A stretch of DNA of 64,000 bases from Pisolithus tinctorius (taxonomy: Eukaryota > Basidiomycota > Agaricomycetes > Boletales > Pisolithaceae): NCBI GenBank assembly GCA_024663395.1, contig JANFAH010000006.1, forward strand, positions 496,001-560,000. The letters run 5' to 3'. Made by a program: the position numbers and the translations under genes. The notes beneath the pieces were generated by a model that was given only the letters and a program-made list of their open reading frames with translations, had not been told where the DNA came from and ran no database searches. Shown in pieces: positions 1-12,302 of the stretch (its first letter is position 1; every line of letters begins with the position of its first letter).

Positions 1-1513
1 AGACTCGTGCGGACTGGGATATAGTTCTGTACGAGAAACGTGGGGACGTCGGGGGAATATGGTACGGTCTGTTCCTGCTTATTATTCCCCTACACGAAAT
101 TTAGTGTGCGCTGAAAACTGGAATAGGTTGCCAGACACATCACCCTCTCCTCCGCCCGCAGTACCCGAAACTCCACTGTATCCGCTGCTGCACGCCAATA
201 CTCCTGTTCCCATGATGACTTACCCTGGCTTTCCGTTCCCGCCTGGCACGCCCCTTTTCCCCTTACACGAATATATAGAGCAGTATCACCGGGATTACGC
301 GACAAACTATGGTCTCTGGCCATATATCAAGTTCAACCATACTGTGTTGTCATCATCATGGGCGGGAACGCCGCAGACAGGACATTGGGAGATTATTGTT
401 GAAGATGGCAATGGTAACCGGGTGCAAAGATCATTTGATCATCTCGTCGTTGCGAATGGGCATAACCACGCGCCCCATATCATAGTATTTCCAGGACAAG
501 AAGCGTGGCTAGAGAACGCTAAAGGCGGACCAGAACGTGAAATTCTGCACTCTGTATGGTACCGCGACCCTAATCAGTATGCCAACCGAACTGTCATAGT
601 GGTGGGCGGCGGAGCAAGTGGAGTCGACATCGCGTCTCAGGTGTCGCAGTATGCCCACAAAGTGAGTCCTATCTGTGATGATGGTTCGTCAGTTGATGCT
701 TGAATTTTCTAGGTTTATCTCAGTGTCCGCAGTTCGCCGCTGGAGAATCCAACAGGACCTGTGGAAATGAAGCCTGGGATTTCACATTTTACACCGGAAG
801 CCGTCGTCTTTACGGATGGGTCCGTGGCACAAGACATTGATACGGTCCTACTGGGTACCGGTTATGACCTACGGATGCCTTTCCTAGAAGAAGGCGGGGA
901 AGTGATCGTGAAACCAGGATCTAACAAGTCAGACGGACGCAAGCTGACCACCAACCTGCGTTACCTGTTCCCGCTCCATAAACATATATTTTCCCTGTCG
1001 GAATCTTACCCGACGAACGCACTGGCTTTCATCGGCCTCCCGATATTTAGCTTCAGCTGTTCCTTGGATACCGCGCAGAGTATCTACGCCTCGTCGATCA
1101 TTGCGAACGGCAGCCTGCTCGAATCCCGAGCTGAATTGTTGAAGCAACTTGCGGACAGCGAAGAAGACCTTCGAAGCAGGGGGTATGACCCGTATTACAT
1201 TGGACATAGGATGGTCGAATTTTCCACCTTCGATTATCAAGAGAACCTCATCGACACTCTACGATCGAAGGGAGGATTACCAGACCAAACTACCAGTTTC
1301 GTCGATCCCTGGAGAAGGGAATGCGTCCCATACTGGAGCAATGTCAAACGAGGATGGAAAAGGCTGGAGGCACTTGGATTAGCTGAGGAATGGCTAGAGG
1401 GGATTAAGAGTGAAGAGGAGTGGGTTGAGCTTATGAGACGAGTGAATGCGTGGCAGAAAGATTGGGAGACGGTGCACCAGGTAGAAATTCCAGATGACAA
1501 GCTCGTGTATTGA
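1..1513 (+). CDS. Flavin-containing monooxygenase-like gene, copy A (5' end outside window)
   Basis: Seen: exons <1-61, 127-661 and 713-1513, joined by GT-AG introns at the same places as in the complete copies further right. The first exon is cut by the window edge, so the N-terminus and first dinucleotide-binding motif are missing. Exon 2 ends in a GxGxxG motif (VVGGGASG) that would hold NADPH; before it stands an FMO-like signature (FPGQ...HSVWYR). Exon 3 carries LLGTGYDL, the counterpart of the FMO (L)ATGY motif. Known: class B flavin monooxygenases oxygenate soft N or S atoms or Baeyer-Villiger substrates using FAD, NADPH and O2. The substrate here is unknown. The 3' end is intact (stop at 1511-1513) and a permease gene converges from the right. 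Apparently functional as far as visible. Confidence 0.85.
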
Positions 1514-1761
1514 TGGATACATCATATTCTATCTGGTACTATGTAATTAACGATAATAGAAGTGTTATGGACGACGTTGCGACCGAAGGTCTTATGATAC
1601 GAGTGAGCACGTGGCAGAGTTTGGGAAACGGCACACCAACTGGTACTTCCGGATGACGTGCTCATACAAGTATTAATGATATGGTTCAACTATCAGCGAG
1701 CATTCGAACCCAGCAGATCATGTTTATCGGAGCCCGCCGCTTGAATCCATTACACCATGAG

Positions 1762-3882
1762 TTACAGGGTGTAGATGAACCATGCACTGCGATCCCCCAA
1801 ATGTTCGGGCTCCTCGCCTTTCACCATGGAAAGTCTTGTCTCCGCCTTCGCACGGTTCTGATGTGAAAGATAAAACAGATTCAGAGATGCAAGCACGACT
1901 ATACCAATGGACATGACCATCAGTATGATTGTGGCTGTCGTGTAATTTGGGCCAGGTGACAAGGAGCCAAGCAACCAGATGGCAAGAATGCCACCTACAG
2001 TGCTTGTAACGGACGCGAAGGCAACGCTACTTGCCCGTCGGATGTGAGGTGCACTGTTATTGACAATCCAAGTGACCCCAGCTGGAGCGATGGCGTATGT
2101 GCCAGTCACAGAGAAGAAAAGTGAAGCATAGCGGACGTGTTGGGAAGTGCTCGCTGAAGTGTCAAATCAGTATATAAACGGGAGTAGTAAGGAATATTTG
2201 ACTATACCATAGAACATGGAAAACCCTATTAAGCACCAGAGCGAGAAAAATATCATCGTAAGGCCGCGGCAGCCATATCGATCAGAAACAAATGCAGAAA
2301 TCACAGAGGCTGCGGGTTGACAGTAAATCAGCGATGTACCATACACTAATCTATTCTTACCCAAAAATGCAAGGACGAAGGGGGGAACGCTCATAAGTTG
2401 TGCCTTATTGCCAGTGTACCCCAGGCCAGCAACGATTGTTGGTTCAAAGCTGCAAATTCAAAGTCAACCAAATAGACACCCGACAAACGTACGGACTGAC
2501 ACTGCAAGACCAAGTAGTTGTGTTCCTGGTTCTGATATGTAACACGTAAGGAGACAAGATGATAATTGACACACCATTGAAAAATGTGATCACACTGAGC
2601 AGCAAAACTTGCGGGGATTTAAATGCTCGCAATACTTCTATCCAGCTGAAGTCATCCTTCCTTTCATCCTCAGAGATAGCCTTGCTGCTCTTGAGCTTTG
2701 AGACCACGTAACGTCTTTCCTCCGAGGATAAAAAACCCGCAGTCTCTGGAGACCGAGGAAGGACGAAAAATGAGACGATACCAAATAGGAAGGTGAACAT
2801 CCCCTCCTGAAAACTCCATGAGTATCCTGTGCCATGAAATGGAAGGGGACAGCATACAACGAAGAATATCCAAGTCCACCCTGGCTTCCCACCTATTCCG
2901 TCCATATGCGTTATGGCAGCAGCTAGCAATCCACTGAAGGCCCCCGTCAACGAAGCTGCGGCAAAGAATGTAGTTATCCTGGAAAGGAACGTCATGGGCA
3001 AAGGGATCGAAGTGTTGTAATCCATAGTCTAACCTGATCTGCAATCTTTCTCTTGGGTAGAAGGAAGAAAGGTAAAGAACAAGCCCTGGAAAAAGGCCAC
3101 CTGTTCATCAGACGTGGCAGTGCGTCAGAGACTTTATATTTGATACGTTTCTCATGCTACCTTGTGTCAATCCCAGGACCAATCTACATAAAATCAGTCC
3201 AGTGTAACTGGTGACGAGTCCTAGATGGAATCATGATTAATCTCAGCACGTCAATTATCTGAAAGTACCGCATACCTTGCATTCCGGCAATTATGCCCCA
3301 CATTGTGACCATAGCAGGTAGCATGCGATCTGGTCCGACACGCTACAAAATATAGAAGTCAGAACAACACAACGTCAAAGGTATGGACTAACTTTCAAGA
3401 TCAGGTTTGAAGGTAACTCCATAACGATGAAGGGGCTACAACGTTTCAACAAAAACTGTGCAGCTGCCCATGAAGTTGCTTACACAAAAGTGAGCGTTAA
3501 AGCCACGGTGAACTGCAAAGGGTCAAAAAGAGAAATCACTCAACGTCAAAGCTTACCTGGTAGTCTGAAATTTTCAGCGCTGTCTGCATACCAGCGACAA
3601 GCGCATTTCCGATGTTATTCGTGTCCTGATTGTCGGGGATGCTAAACTGAGCGGGGTGTCGAACCGGACGACACGCATCACGAGACGTACGAAGAACGAA
3701 ATCAAGTAAAACGCGGTGCACATGGGGAGAACCCGTGTATCAAACTTCCTCCAGACAACATCCTCCAAGACAGCGGAGTCCTGTTCAGAGGGGTCATCCC
3801 GGTCGGGTTTGTTGAGCGCATTCATGTACGTTGGGAATGAGAAAGAGAGGTCTCCCAGCTTCGTCTCGAAGCCGCCCATCAT
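1762..3882 (-). CDS. MFS permease of the allantoate/nicotinate (Dal5/Tna1-like) family, copy 1
   Basis: Seen on the minus strand: a multi-exon gene. Exon 1 (3882-3691) ends ...LISFF; an intron at 3690-3626 is followed by exon 2 (3625-3557, DTNNIGNALVAGMQ), together giving the LISFFDxxNIGNA signature of anion:cation symporters. Later exons read PFIVMELPSNLILK, then RVGPDRMLPAMVTMWG, GGKPGWTWIFF, LPRSPETAGFLSSEER and SDRYGCRGLTMIFF, and end with the hydrophobic C-terminal half and stop at 1762. The intron at 3690-3626 resolves what otherwise looks like a 2-nt frameshift against copy 2. Known: this family imports small organic anions such as allantoate, nicotinate or pantothenate across the plasma membrane. 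Here it faces the FMO gene tail to tail, 248 bp away, and the pair is duplicated elsewhere in the window. Substrate unknown; the middle exon borders are approximate. Confidence 0.8.
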
Positions 3883-4900
3883 GATGAAAAGAAGCTTTCC
3901 TTCCACACGTACATGTCAATACAGTCCAATATATAGGTTAGAACGCTTTGCGCCGCCATCTCCGGAAGCATTGGACCCTCAATTGCTGTAAGCTTTGATC
4001 AAAAAATGTTCGCCACGCGTACGTACCCTAGGGCTAACCATGTCCTCAGGGTAAGAAACGTTAGTGGAAAAGCTTGCGTTTATTAGTACCGAGGATGCAA
4101 CAATTCATTCACCTTCCATCTATGATTCGGTCCGCGGGACGCCGCGGAAGACCTGACATTCGCTGCTTAGTGTCATGCGGTACAGGTCCGTAAACAATGC
4201 ACAGTTTTCAGGAACTAACAAAACTTCTTGCCCAGGATTTATGTAATGAACGCTCCCTACAAACCCTAAGTGACTAGTGAATGATGAAACATGTCGTGTA
4301 TCGGTGACCGATGATGAATTTGTGGACGTGGTCTGCGTGGACATCGGCCCGAGAAGCCGTTCGGCCCGGAAGGTGTTCCTGCATGTTTTGATTTTGTCAT
4401 CTTGACTGCCAGACACTAGCTTGACGCACCGAACTTACCGGATACCAGCTTGTCTATGGGGCTTGAGTGTACCTCATTGGGCAGATCTGGTATCCAGATT
4501 ACAACAGACTACTACGTATGTGCCGAAGATCGGACAGCGTTGTGCTTTGCAAGTGCTTCTGATGTGGCAGTAGTGCAGGACCTTTCAGTAACCATGGTCG
4601 AACGGTGCACTCTGGAACGATACAATATGGATCAACCTTCGTTCAATTCCCCGAGGCGGTTGCCTCGTGCCAGCGACGTGGCACAATACCATGTTCTTAG
4701 GATCATTCAACGTGCGTACCTCAGCCTTCTTGAAGCAGGTGTGATTAAACTTTCATGTTCCATGATATATCATTATATGATACTCGTACCTTCTCCTGGG
4801 ATACCCAGGCTTTGTACTCCGTAACAATTAGAACTTCGAAATGGAAGAGATAGGAAAAGTACGATCACGATAAAACGAGGACTTCCGAGTTTACACTTGC
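3883..4900. other. Intergenic, no recognised gene
   Basis: Upstream region of permease copy 1. Open frames of about 100-120 codons exist on both strands (4120-4416 minus, 4450-4824 plus), but I recognise no family, motif or matching copy elsewhere in the window. Its CpG content is normal, unlike the transposon-rich middle of the window. Confidence 0.5.
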
Positions 4901-4903
4901 TGT

Positions 4904-5735
4904 ATGGTCATTTTTGGGCCCTTGATCGCGCCTGGCTATCCTTGTATCCTTGGATACCATCAACATCATGACCTACGATTTCCAAAAAGTGAGAAGGTTC
5001 AATGGTGTTCTGCTCTGAAGGGTTATAAAGACTGCAGCGCAGTTCTGACCTCAAACCCTCTCTGCGGGCGCCATGTTCAAAGTAGCCTCCCGTCGGCAGA
5101 CCAAGGGACAATACAGGTGGGCGACACTGATTAACATGCTTGATCAAAGTTGGTAACTTATATATATTATACATTTCCAGGTTATCCCCGGATTTGGAGG
5201 AAGACCACCCTTACGACCGTTCACGCCGACTCCAGTGTCCATTATGTCGATCGTAATGCATCACTCATGGGGCATCGTTCCCGTCTCATAGCCATATTTG
5301 CTGCTGTCGACGCACTACATGACGACTTCCAGTATCGTGACCTAGATCTTATGACAGACAGGAAAGACTTGCGCAAATTGCTACGTTGCATCAACCGACA
5401 ACATGACAAGACCTTTCGCATTGACGTCGACTTGTTAGGGAAGACGGGCCACGCCGATCAGTAAAGCTAAGCGTTAAAAAGCCCACGTTTTCGACCGCTT
5501 AACGTTTGCCAGGTTGTGTAACAGTGCTTGCCGAGCTCTCAAAAAACTCAAAAACTGTCTAATGTGCATGCTGTAATTTGGCTGCCATAGTGATGGCCTC
5601 TGTCTCCTTACACGTCGTGAAGAAACCCTAGCGAAGACTATCGGACGATTCCGTGAATTCAGTCACGAGTATGAATTCGCCGCAACTAAACCACGGATCA
5701 TAGTCTGGTGGAAAAGGGGGCGTCAAATGAACACG
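4904..5735 (+). pseudogene. Degraded copy 1 of an uncharacterised fungal protein family
   Basis: Seen: pieces of one protein lie in shifting frames. 4904-5134 parallels the leader of the second copy. Exon-like sequence from 5180 reads a VIPGFGGR-type start and then, in another frame, VHYVDRNASLMG, AVDALHDDF and MTDRKDLRKLLRCI up to a stop at 5462-5464. A further fragment at 5608-5735 continues the family with changed frame. Known: the TDRxxLRKLLR and HHRII motifs recall an uncharacterised protein family common in filamentous fungi; I do not know its function. The frame changes and the missing middle make this a pseudogene. The better-preserved copy is at 7968-9242. Both stand directly upstream of an FMO copy and appear to have been duplicated with it. 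Confidence 0.6.
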
Positions 5736-5908
5736 GACACAAACAACACCAGCGATTCTACGACGCCTTGTGTCTCAGCTAACTTAGAACGCCATAAATT
5801 GATGCTCGGTCCCGAACAAGGCATTGTTGACACTGACAAGGAGTTCACAAAACGTACATGAGCAGTCAGATCACGTTTGAGTCTCCTTCACAATCGATTT
5901 TGGTGACC

Positions 5909-7556
5909 ATGGTCGACTTTCCACAATTGGCGTGCTCACTCTTGAGCTTTTTGCTCTTTCGATCACCACTGCTGGGGTGTCACCACGGTTTTGAACAAGG
6001 TGCCTCCAAGTCAGTCGCTATCGTGGGAGCAGGGAGCGCCGGACTGGCCATGTTGCAAATCCTATTGGATCTGCCAGTTGAGACTCGCACGAACTGGGAT
6101 ATTGTTCTGTACGAGCGACGCAGAGATGTCGGGGGAATATGGTGCGCACTGTTTTATTGCTTATACCCCCAGGAAACTCAAACCGCTGGGTGCTGGATGG
6201 CAGGCTGCCAGATCCATCACCCCCTCCTCCACCAAAACTACCTGAAACTCCACTATATCCTCTGCTGGACACTAATAGTCCTGTTCCTATCATGACTTAT
6301 CCTCGCTTTCCGTTCCCACCTGGCACCCCTCTTTTCCCTACACACGAATACATAGAGCGCTATCACCAGGATTATGCGACACATTATGGCCTCTGGCCAT
6401 ACATCAAGTTAAACCACACTGTGCTGTCATCGTCATGGGTAGGAACACCACATGCAGGACATTGGGAGATGGTTGTTGAGGATCCTAATGGTGACCGGAT
6501 ACGAAGATCATTCGACCATCTCGTCGTTGCGGTTGGACGATACCACGAGCCACATATGGTGATATTTCCAGGACAAGAAGCCTGGTTACAGAACACCAAG
6601 GGTGGACTGCGACGTGAAATCCTGCATTCGATGTGGTACCGCAATCCTAGTTGGTATGTCAACCGAACCGTCGTAGTGGTCGGCGGAGGACCAAGCGGAG
6701 TCGGCATTGCGTCTCAGGTGTTACAGTACGCTCACAGAGTGAGTTCCATCCATTCGTAGTGGTCCTCGATCGATGCTTGAATCGAGGTCTGTTTTCCTTG
6801 GTAAAGGTTCACCTTTCCGTTCGTAGTCCGCCACGGGAGATGCCAGTGGGACACGTGGAAATGAAGCCGGAGATCTCACATTTTACATCGGACGACATCG
6901 TTTTCACGGATGGGTCGACAGCACAAGACGTCGATATGGTCTTACTGGCCACGGGCTATGATCTACGCCTGCCTTTTCTAGAGGAAGGAGGGGAAGTGAT
7001 CGTGAAACCAGGGTCTAACGAGACAGATGGGCACAGTCTTACCACCAACCTGTGTTATCTGTTCCCGCTCCATAAACATATATTTTCCCTGTCGGCGTCT
7101 TACCCGACGAACGCACTGGCTTTCATTGGCCTCCCAAACACGGTCGTTATCCGTTCCTCGGATACTGCACAGAGTATCTACGCGACCTCGATCATTCGGA
7201 ATGGAAGTTTGCTCGCGCCGCGAGAAGAGTTGCTGAGTGAGCTTGCAGACAGCGAAGAAGACCTTCGGAGGAAAGGGTATGATCCTTATATCGGGTATAA
7301 GATGGTGGATTATTCCACGTTCGATTATCAAGACGGCCTTATCGAGAGCTTGCAATCGAAGGGAGCATTGCCAAAACGCAATACCAGTTTTGTTGAACCC
7401 TGGAGAAGAGAAAGCGTCAATTACCTGGGGGATAGCCTGAAACGACGGTGGAGAAGGCTGGAGGCGCTTGGACTTGCAAAGGAATGGCTAAAGGGGGTTG
7501 AGAGTGAGGAAGAGTGGGTTGATCTTATGAGACGAGTGAACGCATGGGCAGAGTGA
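5909..7556 (+). CDS. Flavin-containing monooxygenase-like gene, copy B, C-terminally frameshifted
   Basis: Exons 5909-6141, 6204-6738 and 6807-7556. The ATG at 5909 is chosen because all copies share an exon 1 that begins MVDFxQLACSLL. A hydrophobic N-terminus (residues about 5-23) suggests an ER signal or anchor. GAGSAGLAML is the FAD-binding GxGxxG, followed by YERRRDVGGIW. Exon 2 has an FMO-like FPGQ...HSMWYR and the NADPH motif VVGGGPSG. Exon 3 has LLATGYDL. Odd: near the 3' end one extra G (in the run ATGGGCAGAG) changes the frame that other copies read as NAWQRDW, so the protein stops at 7556 after NAWAE and lacks about 20 C-terminal residues. It may still be active. The conserved upstream GATA-type box is altered here (TGACAA). 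Confidence 0.85.
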
Positions 7557-7967
7557 TTGGGAGATTGAGCACCAGTTGGTATTTCCAGAAGACACGGTCA
7601 TATATTGATGAATGACATGACATGACATCTTTTACTATCTGATCAAAAAATAACAGGTGTGATGGACGAGGTTGAGAACAACGAAAGCTCGGGTTAATCA
7701 TGTGATACGAGCAGATACATGACATGGTCGCAAGATAGTACAGCAACTAGCATCGAGAATACGAGGGCTTGCTAGTCCCCACCTGCTGCATGGTCATCTT
7801 GGGGCCTTTGATTGCGTCCATCTATTCTTGTTTCCTAGGATACCAGCAACGTTATGATCTGAAATGTTCAAAAAGTGACGGAGGTTCAGCGCTTAGCGGC
7901 GTTCTGCTCTGAAGGGGTTATAAAGGTTGTAGCGCAGTTCCAACCTCAAACCCTCTCTGTGGGCGAC
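7557..7967. other. Intergenic, no gene seen
   Basis: Spacer between FMO copy B and the second broken copy of the uncharacterised family. From about 7770 it resembles 4895-5080, so it is the duplicated 5' flank of that family. No RNA gene or repeat array seen. Confidence 0.5.
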
Positions 7968-9242
7968 ATGTTTAGAGTAGCCTCCCGTCGGCAAACCTTT
8001 ATGTTTAGAGCGACAGTTGCCTCCTACATGTCTCTTACTAATGACAATTTCCTCCTGAAAGGCCTGGAAGTGCCTTTTGAGGCACTTTCTCCTGGCGCAG
8101 TAGCCCGTCCTTTTAGTAGGGCGCAGTTACGCAATGTCAAGACGATTGCCTCCTACCCGTGGGTCAAGGGGACAATACCGATCACAGTTAATAACTTACA
8201 TATATTATACGTTATGAGGTTATCCCCAAATTTGGAGGAAGATCACCGTTACGACCGTTCCTGCCAACTCCGGTGTTCATTATGTCGATAGTAACGCATC
8301 GTTCATGGGGAATCGTTCCCTCTCATACCCATATTGGCTGCTGTTGACTCACTGCATTACGACTTCCAGTACCATAACCTAGATATTATGACAGACAGGA
8401 AAGACTTGCACAAATTGTTACGTTGCATCAACCAACAATGTGGAAAGACCTTTCGCATTGGTGTCGACTTGATAGGGAAGACATGTCTCCTTACACGTCG
8501 TGAAGAAACCTTCGTGGAGACTATCGAAGAATTCTGCGGATATGGTCGCGAGTATGAACTCGCCGCAACTAAACCACATCATGGCTTCGAAGACGAGATA
8601 AGCCATCATCGCATCATCAGCGATGTAAGTCACTGTGAAGATGACCAGTTGAGACTCGTACTCAGCGCTGTGCTGGGAATTCGGGGGACTTGAAATATTA
8701 CTTCGTTACGAGGTCGATGCCTGTACGAAGCCGGAAAGCGAGGATGATTATTTCCTCGCCTCCTCCTCCGTACTAAGCATCGGGACAAGAAGAGCAGCAG
8801 CACTATCTGATGACTCAGCTTACTCCAGCCGATTCGAGATGAAAGTAAAGATGACATCACCTCGTTCGGTCGTTCCTCAGTCAAGGATGATCGAAATCAC
8901 GACCAGAGCTGCGCGCAAGGGACTGGACTGGAAAGAAGTTTATCCCCAGTTATACCTGTCACAAACACCTTCCTTGTACTGGCAAAACACACACGTGGCA
9001 CATTTGGTTGAGTGGAGAAGATGCAGATCAATAGCCAGGGGATGGCAGTCCGTGCAAGAGAGGCTGAAGCCACGATGACTAAATTCCAGGCACTTCTAAG
9101 GTACATTTTGACGGCCGTACGAAAACATGGTCAGGGAGTGCCCCTATGCTTGGTAAATCGCGCAGGGAAGTTGCAGTTGTATAGGCGCAGAAAAGGGACC
9201 AGACAGCCTTTCCGGAAGGACATTTTGAGTAAGTTCCACTGA
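7968..9242 (+). pseudogene. Second copy of the uncharacterised fungal family, frameshifted
   Basis: Seen in order: MFRVASRRQTFMFR from the ATG at 7968, a segment ending YPWVKGTIPI near 8180, an intron-like gap, VHYVDSNASFMG, then after a frame change AVDSLHYDFQYHNLDIMTDR, a middle ending SHHRIIS, an apparent intron from 8621 (GTAAGT), GLEILLRYEVDAC, TSPRSVVPQS, LDWKEVYPQLYLSQ, and a final frame from about 9012 ending LSKFH at 9242. Relative to copy 1, a G is missing in the CGTTCCCTCTC run near 8320, which breaks the frame; a second frame change lies near 9000. Known: the MTDR...LHKLLR, HHRII and LRYEVDA blocks recall a fungal protein family whose function I cannot state. Called a pseudogene because at least two frame changes cannot be explained by obvious introns. 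It could be a low-quality gene model if undetected introns exist. Confidence 0.6.
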
Positions 9243-10504
9243 CATGCAGCCACAATCTGATGAATTTGCTGAAGCGAGATGAAAGAGCAGTTTGGTGGGG
9301 GCGTTATGGTGGCCCGTGGGTGGAGGTGGGCACCTTGTTCACCACGCAGTATGTATAAGTAGGCTTTCATCTACGCCTGGAGATTGTCGGCTCAAGGACA
9401 AGGGGCAGGGAAGAGGCTAGTGGTGTAGTGCTACAATAGTGATCATGCAGATACAGGTCATGTGACTAAGAGTTGAGTTCGTTCTCTTTGCACCCGCCAT
9501 CAATGCATCAGCATCAGATCCGAGCGCTCGGCCACCCTCAGCCCTCTAACCCCCATCCCTTCACCCGCCCAACGCGTTTGCCACTTCCATTAGTGGCTTG
9601 GCTTCCCGCTGACCTGTTCGGCTCCTAGCCCACCCTCGCAGCTCACGCTTGGCTCTCGAGTCTCGACAGCAATCGTCTCTTGATTGTCGAAGGGCCCGAT
9701 TGCGTCGTTCTTCATTATCCATGGAGTGAGGAGTTAATGGGGTCGCCAACTAAACACTAACCTCCGCCATGAAATGAGAACCCTCAGGTACAGACATGTA
9801 CCTGCATATGGCAGCGTGGAATCCAAATGCCCTCACAATGCAGGTGACGCGGGATGACTGACACGATAGATATACTTCACAGTGACTCAACTAAGTGGAT
9901 CCATAATCGACAGGACCTTAGAAGCAGAGGCAACGAGTGGTGCATGCCTAGGGCAATTGGGTCTTGGGGCAAGGGTGATCTCCGATAGCTTCACTGATGC
10001 GTAAGACACGTACTTATCCCAGGTGAGAATTCAATTCTTTTATACTGTGCTTTCTAACTTGTATGTAGTAGTGGATACTACCAGAACAGTCTGATATGTT
10101 TAATGCAAGCGTATTGCATGATCTACACCGAGGAACTGCGTAGAAGCGGTTGACATCTTCTGGTGCCATGGGACGAAATGATCTATGCAGAGCAAAGCAA
10201 TACGTATGTACGTCGGACGTCATATCGTCTTCCGGCGAGGTAGCGAACAGGACGTAGTGATTGCAAGCTTCATCAACAGTCGAGTGATGAAAAGTTGATG
10301 GACGACCAGACTGACCCTGAGATAGCGGTTGGCTATTGCTCTGATGAGTGCTTTGTAGCATCACAAGTGTGTGTACTGCTGATCATAGTTAATGGTGGAA
10401 GAAGAGGGGGCGTCAAACGAGCACAACGCCAGCGATTCAACGACGCTTCGTAACTTGGAGCGCCATAAATTGATGTTCGGATCCGAACAAGACGTCGTTG
10501 GCAC
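9243..10504. repeat. Duplicated non-coding block upstream of FMO copy C
   Basis: No convincing gene. About 9590-9990 is a diverged copy of blocks at about 12700-13040, 51640-52400 and 57200-57560; shared landmarks are GCTGACCTGTTCGGCTC-like sequence, GATTGCGTCGTTCTT and TGAAGCGAGGGGTTAATGG-like sequence. 10370-10504 is the start of the FMO promoter block. Ordinary CpG content. Confidence 0.55.
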
Positions 10505-10510
10505 TGATAA
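10505..10510 (+). promoter_or_regulatory. Conserved GATA-type box upstream of FMO copy C
   Basis: TGATAA lies inside GGCACTGATAAAGAG, 71 bp before the ATG. The same box stands before copies D (13586-13591) and F (58044-58049), and is altered before B (TGACAA) and E (TGGTAA). The surrounding block, with CCATAAAT further upstream, is the most similar promoter segment among copies. HGATAR motifs bind fungal GATA factors of nitrogen control; that this one does so is inference. Confidence 0.45.
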
Positions 10511-10580
10511 AGAGCTCACAAAACAAACAGGAGCAGTTAGACCATCAGTTGGGTCCCCTTCATAATCGACTTTGGTGACC

Positions 10581-12281
10581 ATGGTCGACTTTCCACAATT
10601 GGTGTGCTCACTCTTGAGCTTTTCGCTCTTTCGACTACCACTGCCGGGGTGTCGCTACGGCTTCGATCAAGGTGCCTCCAAATCAGTCGCTATCGTGGGA
10701 GCAGGGAGCGCCGGACTGGCTATGTTGCAAACCCTATTGGATCTGCCCGTTGAGACTCGCACGAACTGGGATATTGTTCTGTACGAGCGACGCAGAGATG
10801 TCGGGGGAGTATGGTGCGGTCTCTTTTTATACTTAAACCCCTCCACGAAACTCAAACCGCCGTGTGCTGGATGGCAGGCTGCCGGATCCTTCGCCCCCTC
10901 CTCCACCTAAACTACCCGAAACTCCACTGTATCCTCAGTTGTACACTAATAATCCTGTTCCCGCCATGGCTTACCCCCACTTTCCGTTCCCACCTGGCAC
11001 CCCTCTTTTCCCTACACACGAATACATAGAACGCTATCACCAGGATTATGCGACACATTATGGCCTCTGGCCGTATATTAAGTTAAACCACACCGTGCTG
11101 TCATCGTCATGGGTTGGAACACCCCATGCAGGGCATTGGGAGATGGTTGTTGAGGATCATAATGGTGACCGGATACGAAGATCATTCGATCATCTCGTCG
11201 TTGCAGTTGGGCGATACCACGAGCCACATATGGTGGTATTTCCAGGACAAGAAGCATGGTTAGAGAATACCAAGGGTGGACTGCAACGTGAAATCTTGCA
11301 TTCGATGTGGTACCGTAATCCTATTTGGTATGTCAACCGAACCGTCGTAGTGGTCGGCGGAGGACCAAGCGGAGTCGGCATTGCGTCTCAGGTGTTACAG
11401 TACGCTCATAGAGTGAGTTCCATCCATTCGTAGTGGTCTTCGGTCGATGCTTGAATCGAGGTCTGTTTTCCTTGGTAAAGGTTTACCTTTCCGTTCGTAG
11501 TCCGCCACGGGAGATGCCAGTGGGACATGTGGAAATGAAGCCCGAGATCTCACATTTTACATCGGACGACGTCGTTTTCACGGATGGGTCGACAGTACAA
11601 GACGTCGATATGGTCTTACTGGCCACGGGCTATGATCTACGCCTGCCTTTTCTAGAAGAAGGTGGGGAAGTGATCGTGAAACCAGGGTCTAATGAGACAG
11701 ATGGACATAGTCTTACCACCAACCTGTGTTATCTGTTCCCGCTCCATAAACATATATTTTCCCTGTCGGCGTCTTACCCGACGAACGCACTGGCTTTCAT
11801 CGGCCTCCCAAACACGGTCTTCATCCGCTCCTCGGATACTGCACAGAGTATCTACGCGACCTCGATCATTCGGAATGGAAGTTTGCTCGCGCCACGAGCG
11901 GAGTTGCTGAGTGAGCTTGCCGACAGTGAAGAAGGCCTTCGGAGGAGAGGGTATGATCCTTATATCGGGTATAAGATGGTGGATTATTCCACCCTTGAAT
12001 ATCAAGACGACCTCATCGACAGCCTGCGATCGAAGGGAGGATTGCCGGAAAGCAATACCAGTTTTGTCGAGCCCTGGAGAAGAGAAAGTGTCAATTACCT
12101 GGGGGGTAGCCTGAGGCGAGGGTGGAAAAGACTAAAGGCGCTTGGACTTGCAGAGGAATGGCTAAAGGGGGTCGAGAGTGAAGAAGAGTGGGTTGATCTT
12201 ATGAGACAAGTGAACACATGGCAGAGAGATTGGGAGACAGCACACCAGCTGACATTTCCAGATGACACGTTCATATATTGA
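10581..12281 (+). CDS. Flavin-containing monooxygenase-like gene, copy C, intact
   Basis: Exons 10581-10813, 10878-11412 and 11481-12281 give 522 residues without a break. N-terminal hydrophobic stretch (about residues 5-23), then the FAD-binding GAGSAGLAML and YERRRDVGGVW. A proline-rich linker (PDPSPPPPPKLPE) opens exon 2, an unusual insertion straight after the first FAD motif that all copies share. Middle: an FMO-like FPGQ...HSMWYR, and the NADPH motif VVVGGGPSGVG at the end of exon 2. C-terminal part: LLATGYDL and a tryptophan-rich tail ending DDTFIY. It lies closest to copy B in sequence, consistent with a recent tandem duplication together with the preceding flank. No partner permease follows; only a scrap of one remains just downstream. 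Confidence 0.9.
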
Positions 12282-12302
12282 TGGATGACATGACATTCCA
12301 TC

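Noticed and set aside
3625..3690. Two-base frameshift in permease copy 1 relative to copy 2
   Set aside because: Both copies have a GTACGT...CAATCAG intron here; the length difference lies inside the intron and the exons join in frame to LISFFDxNNIGNA.
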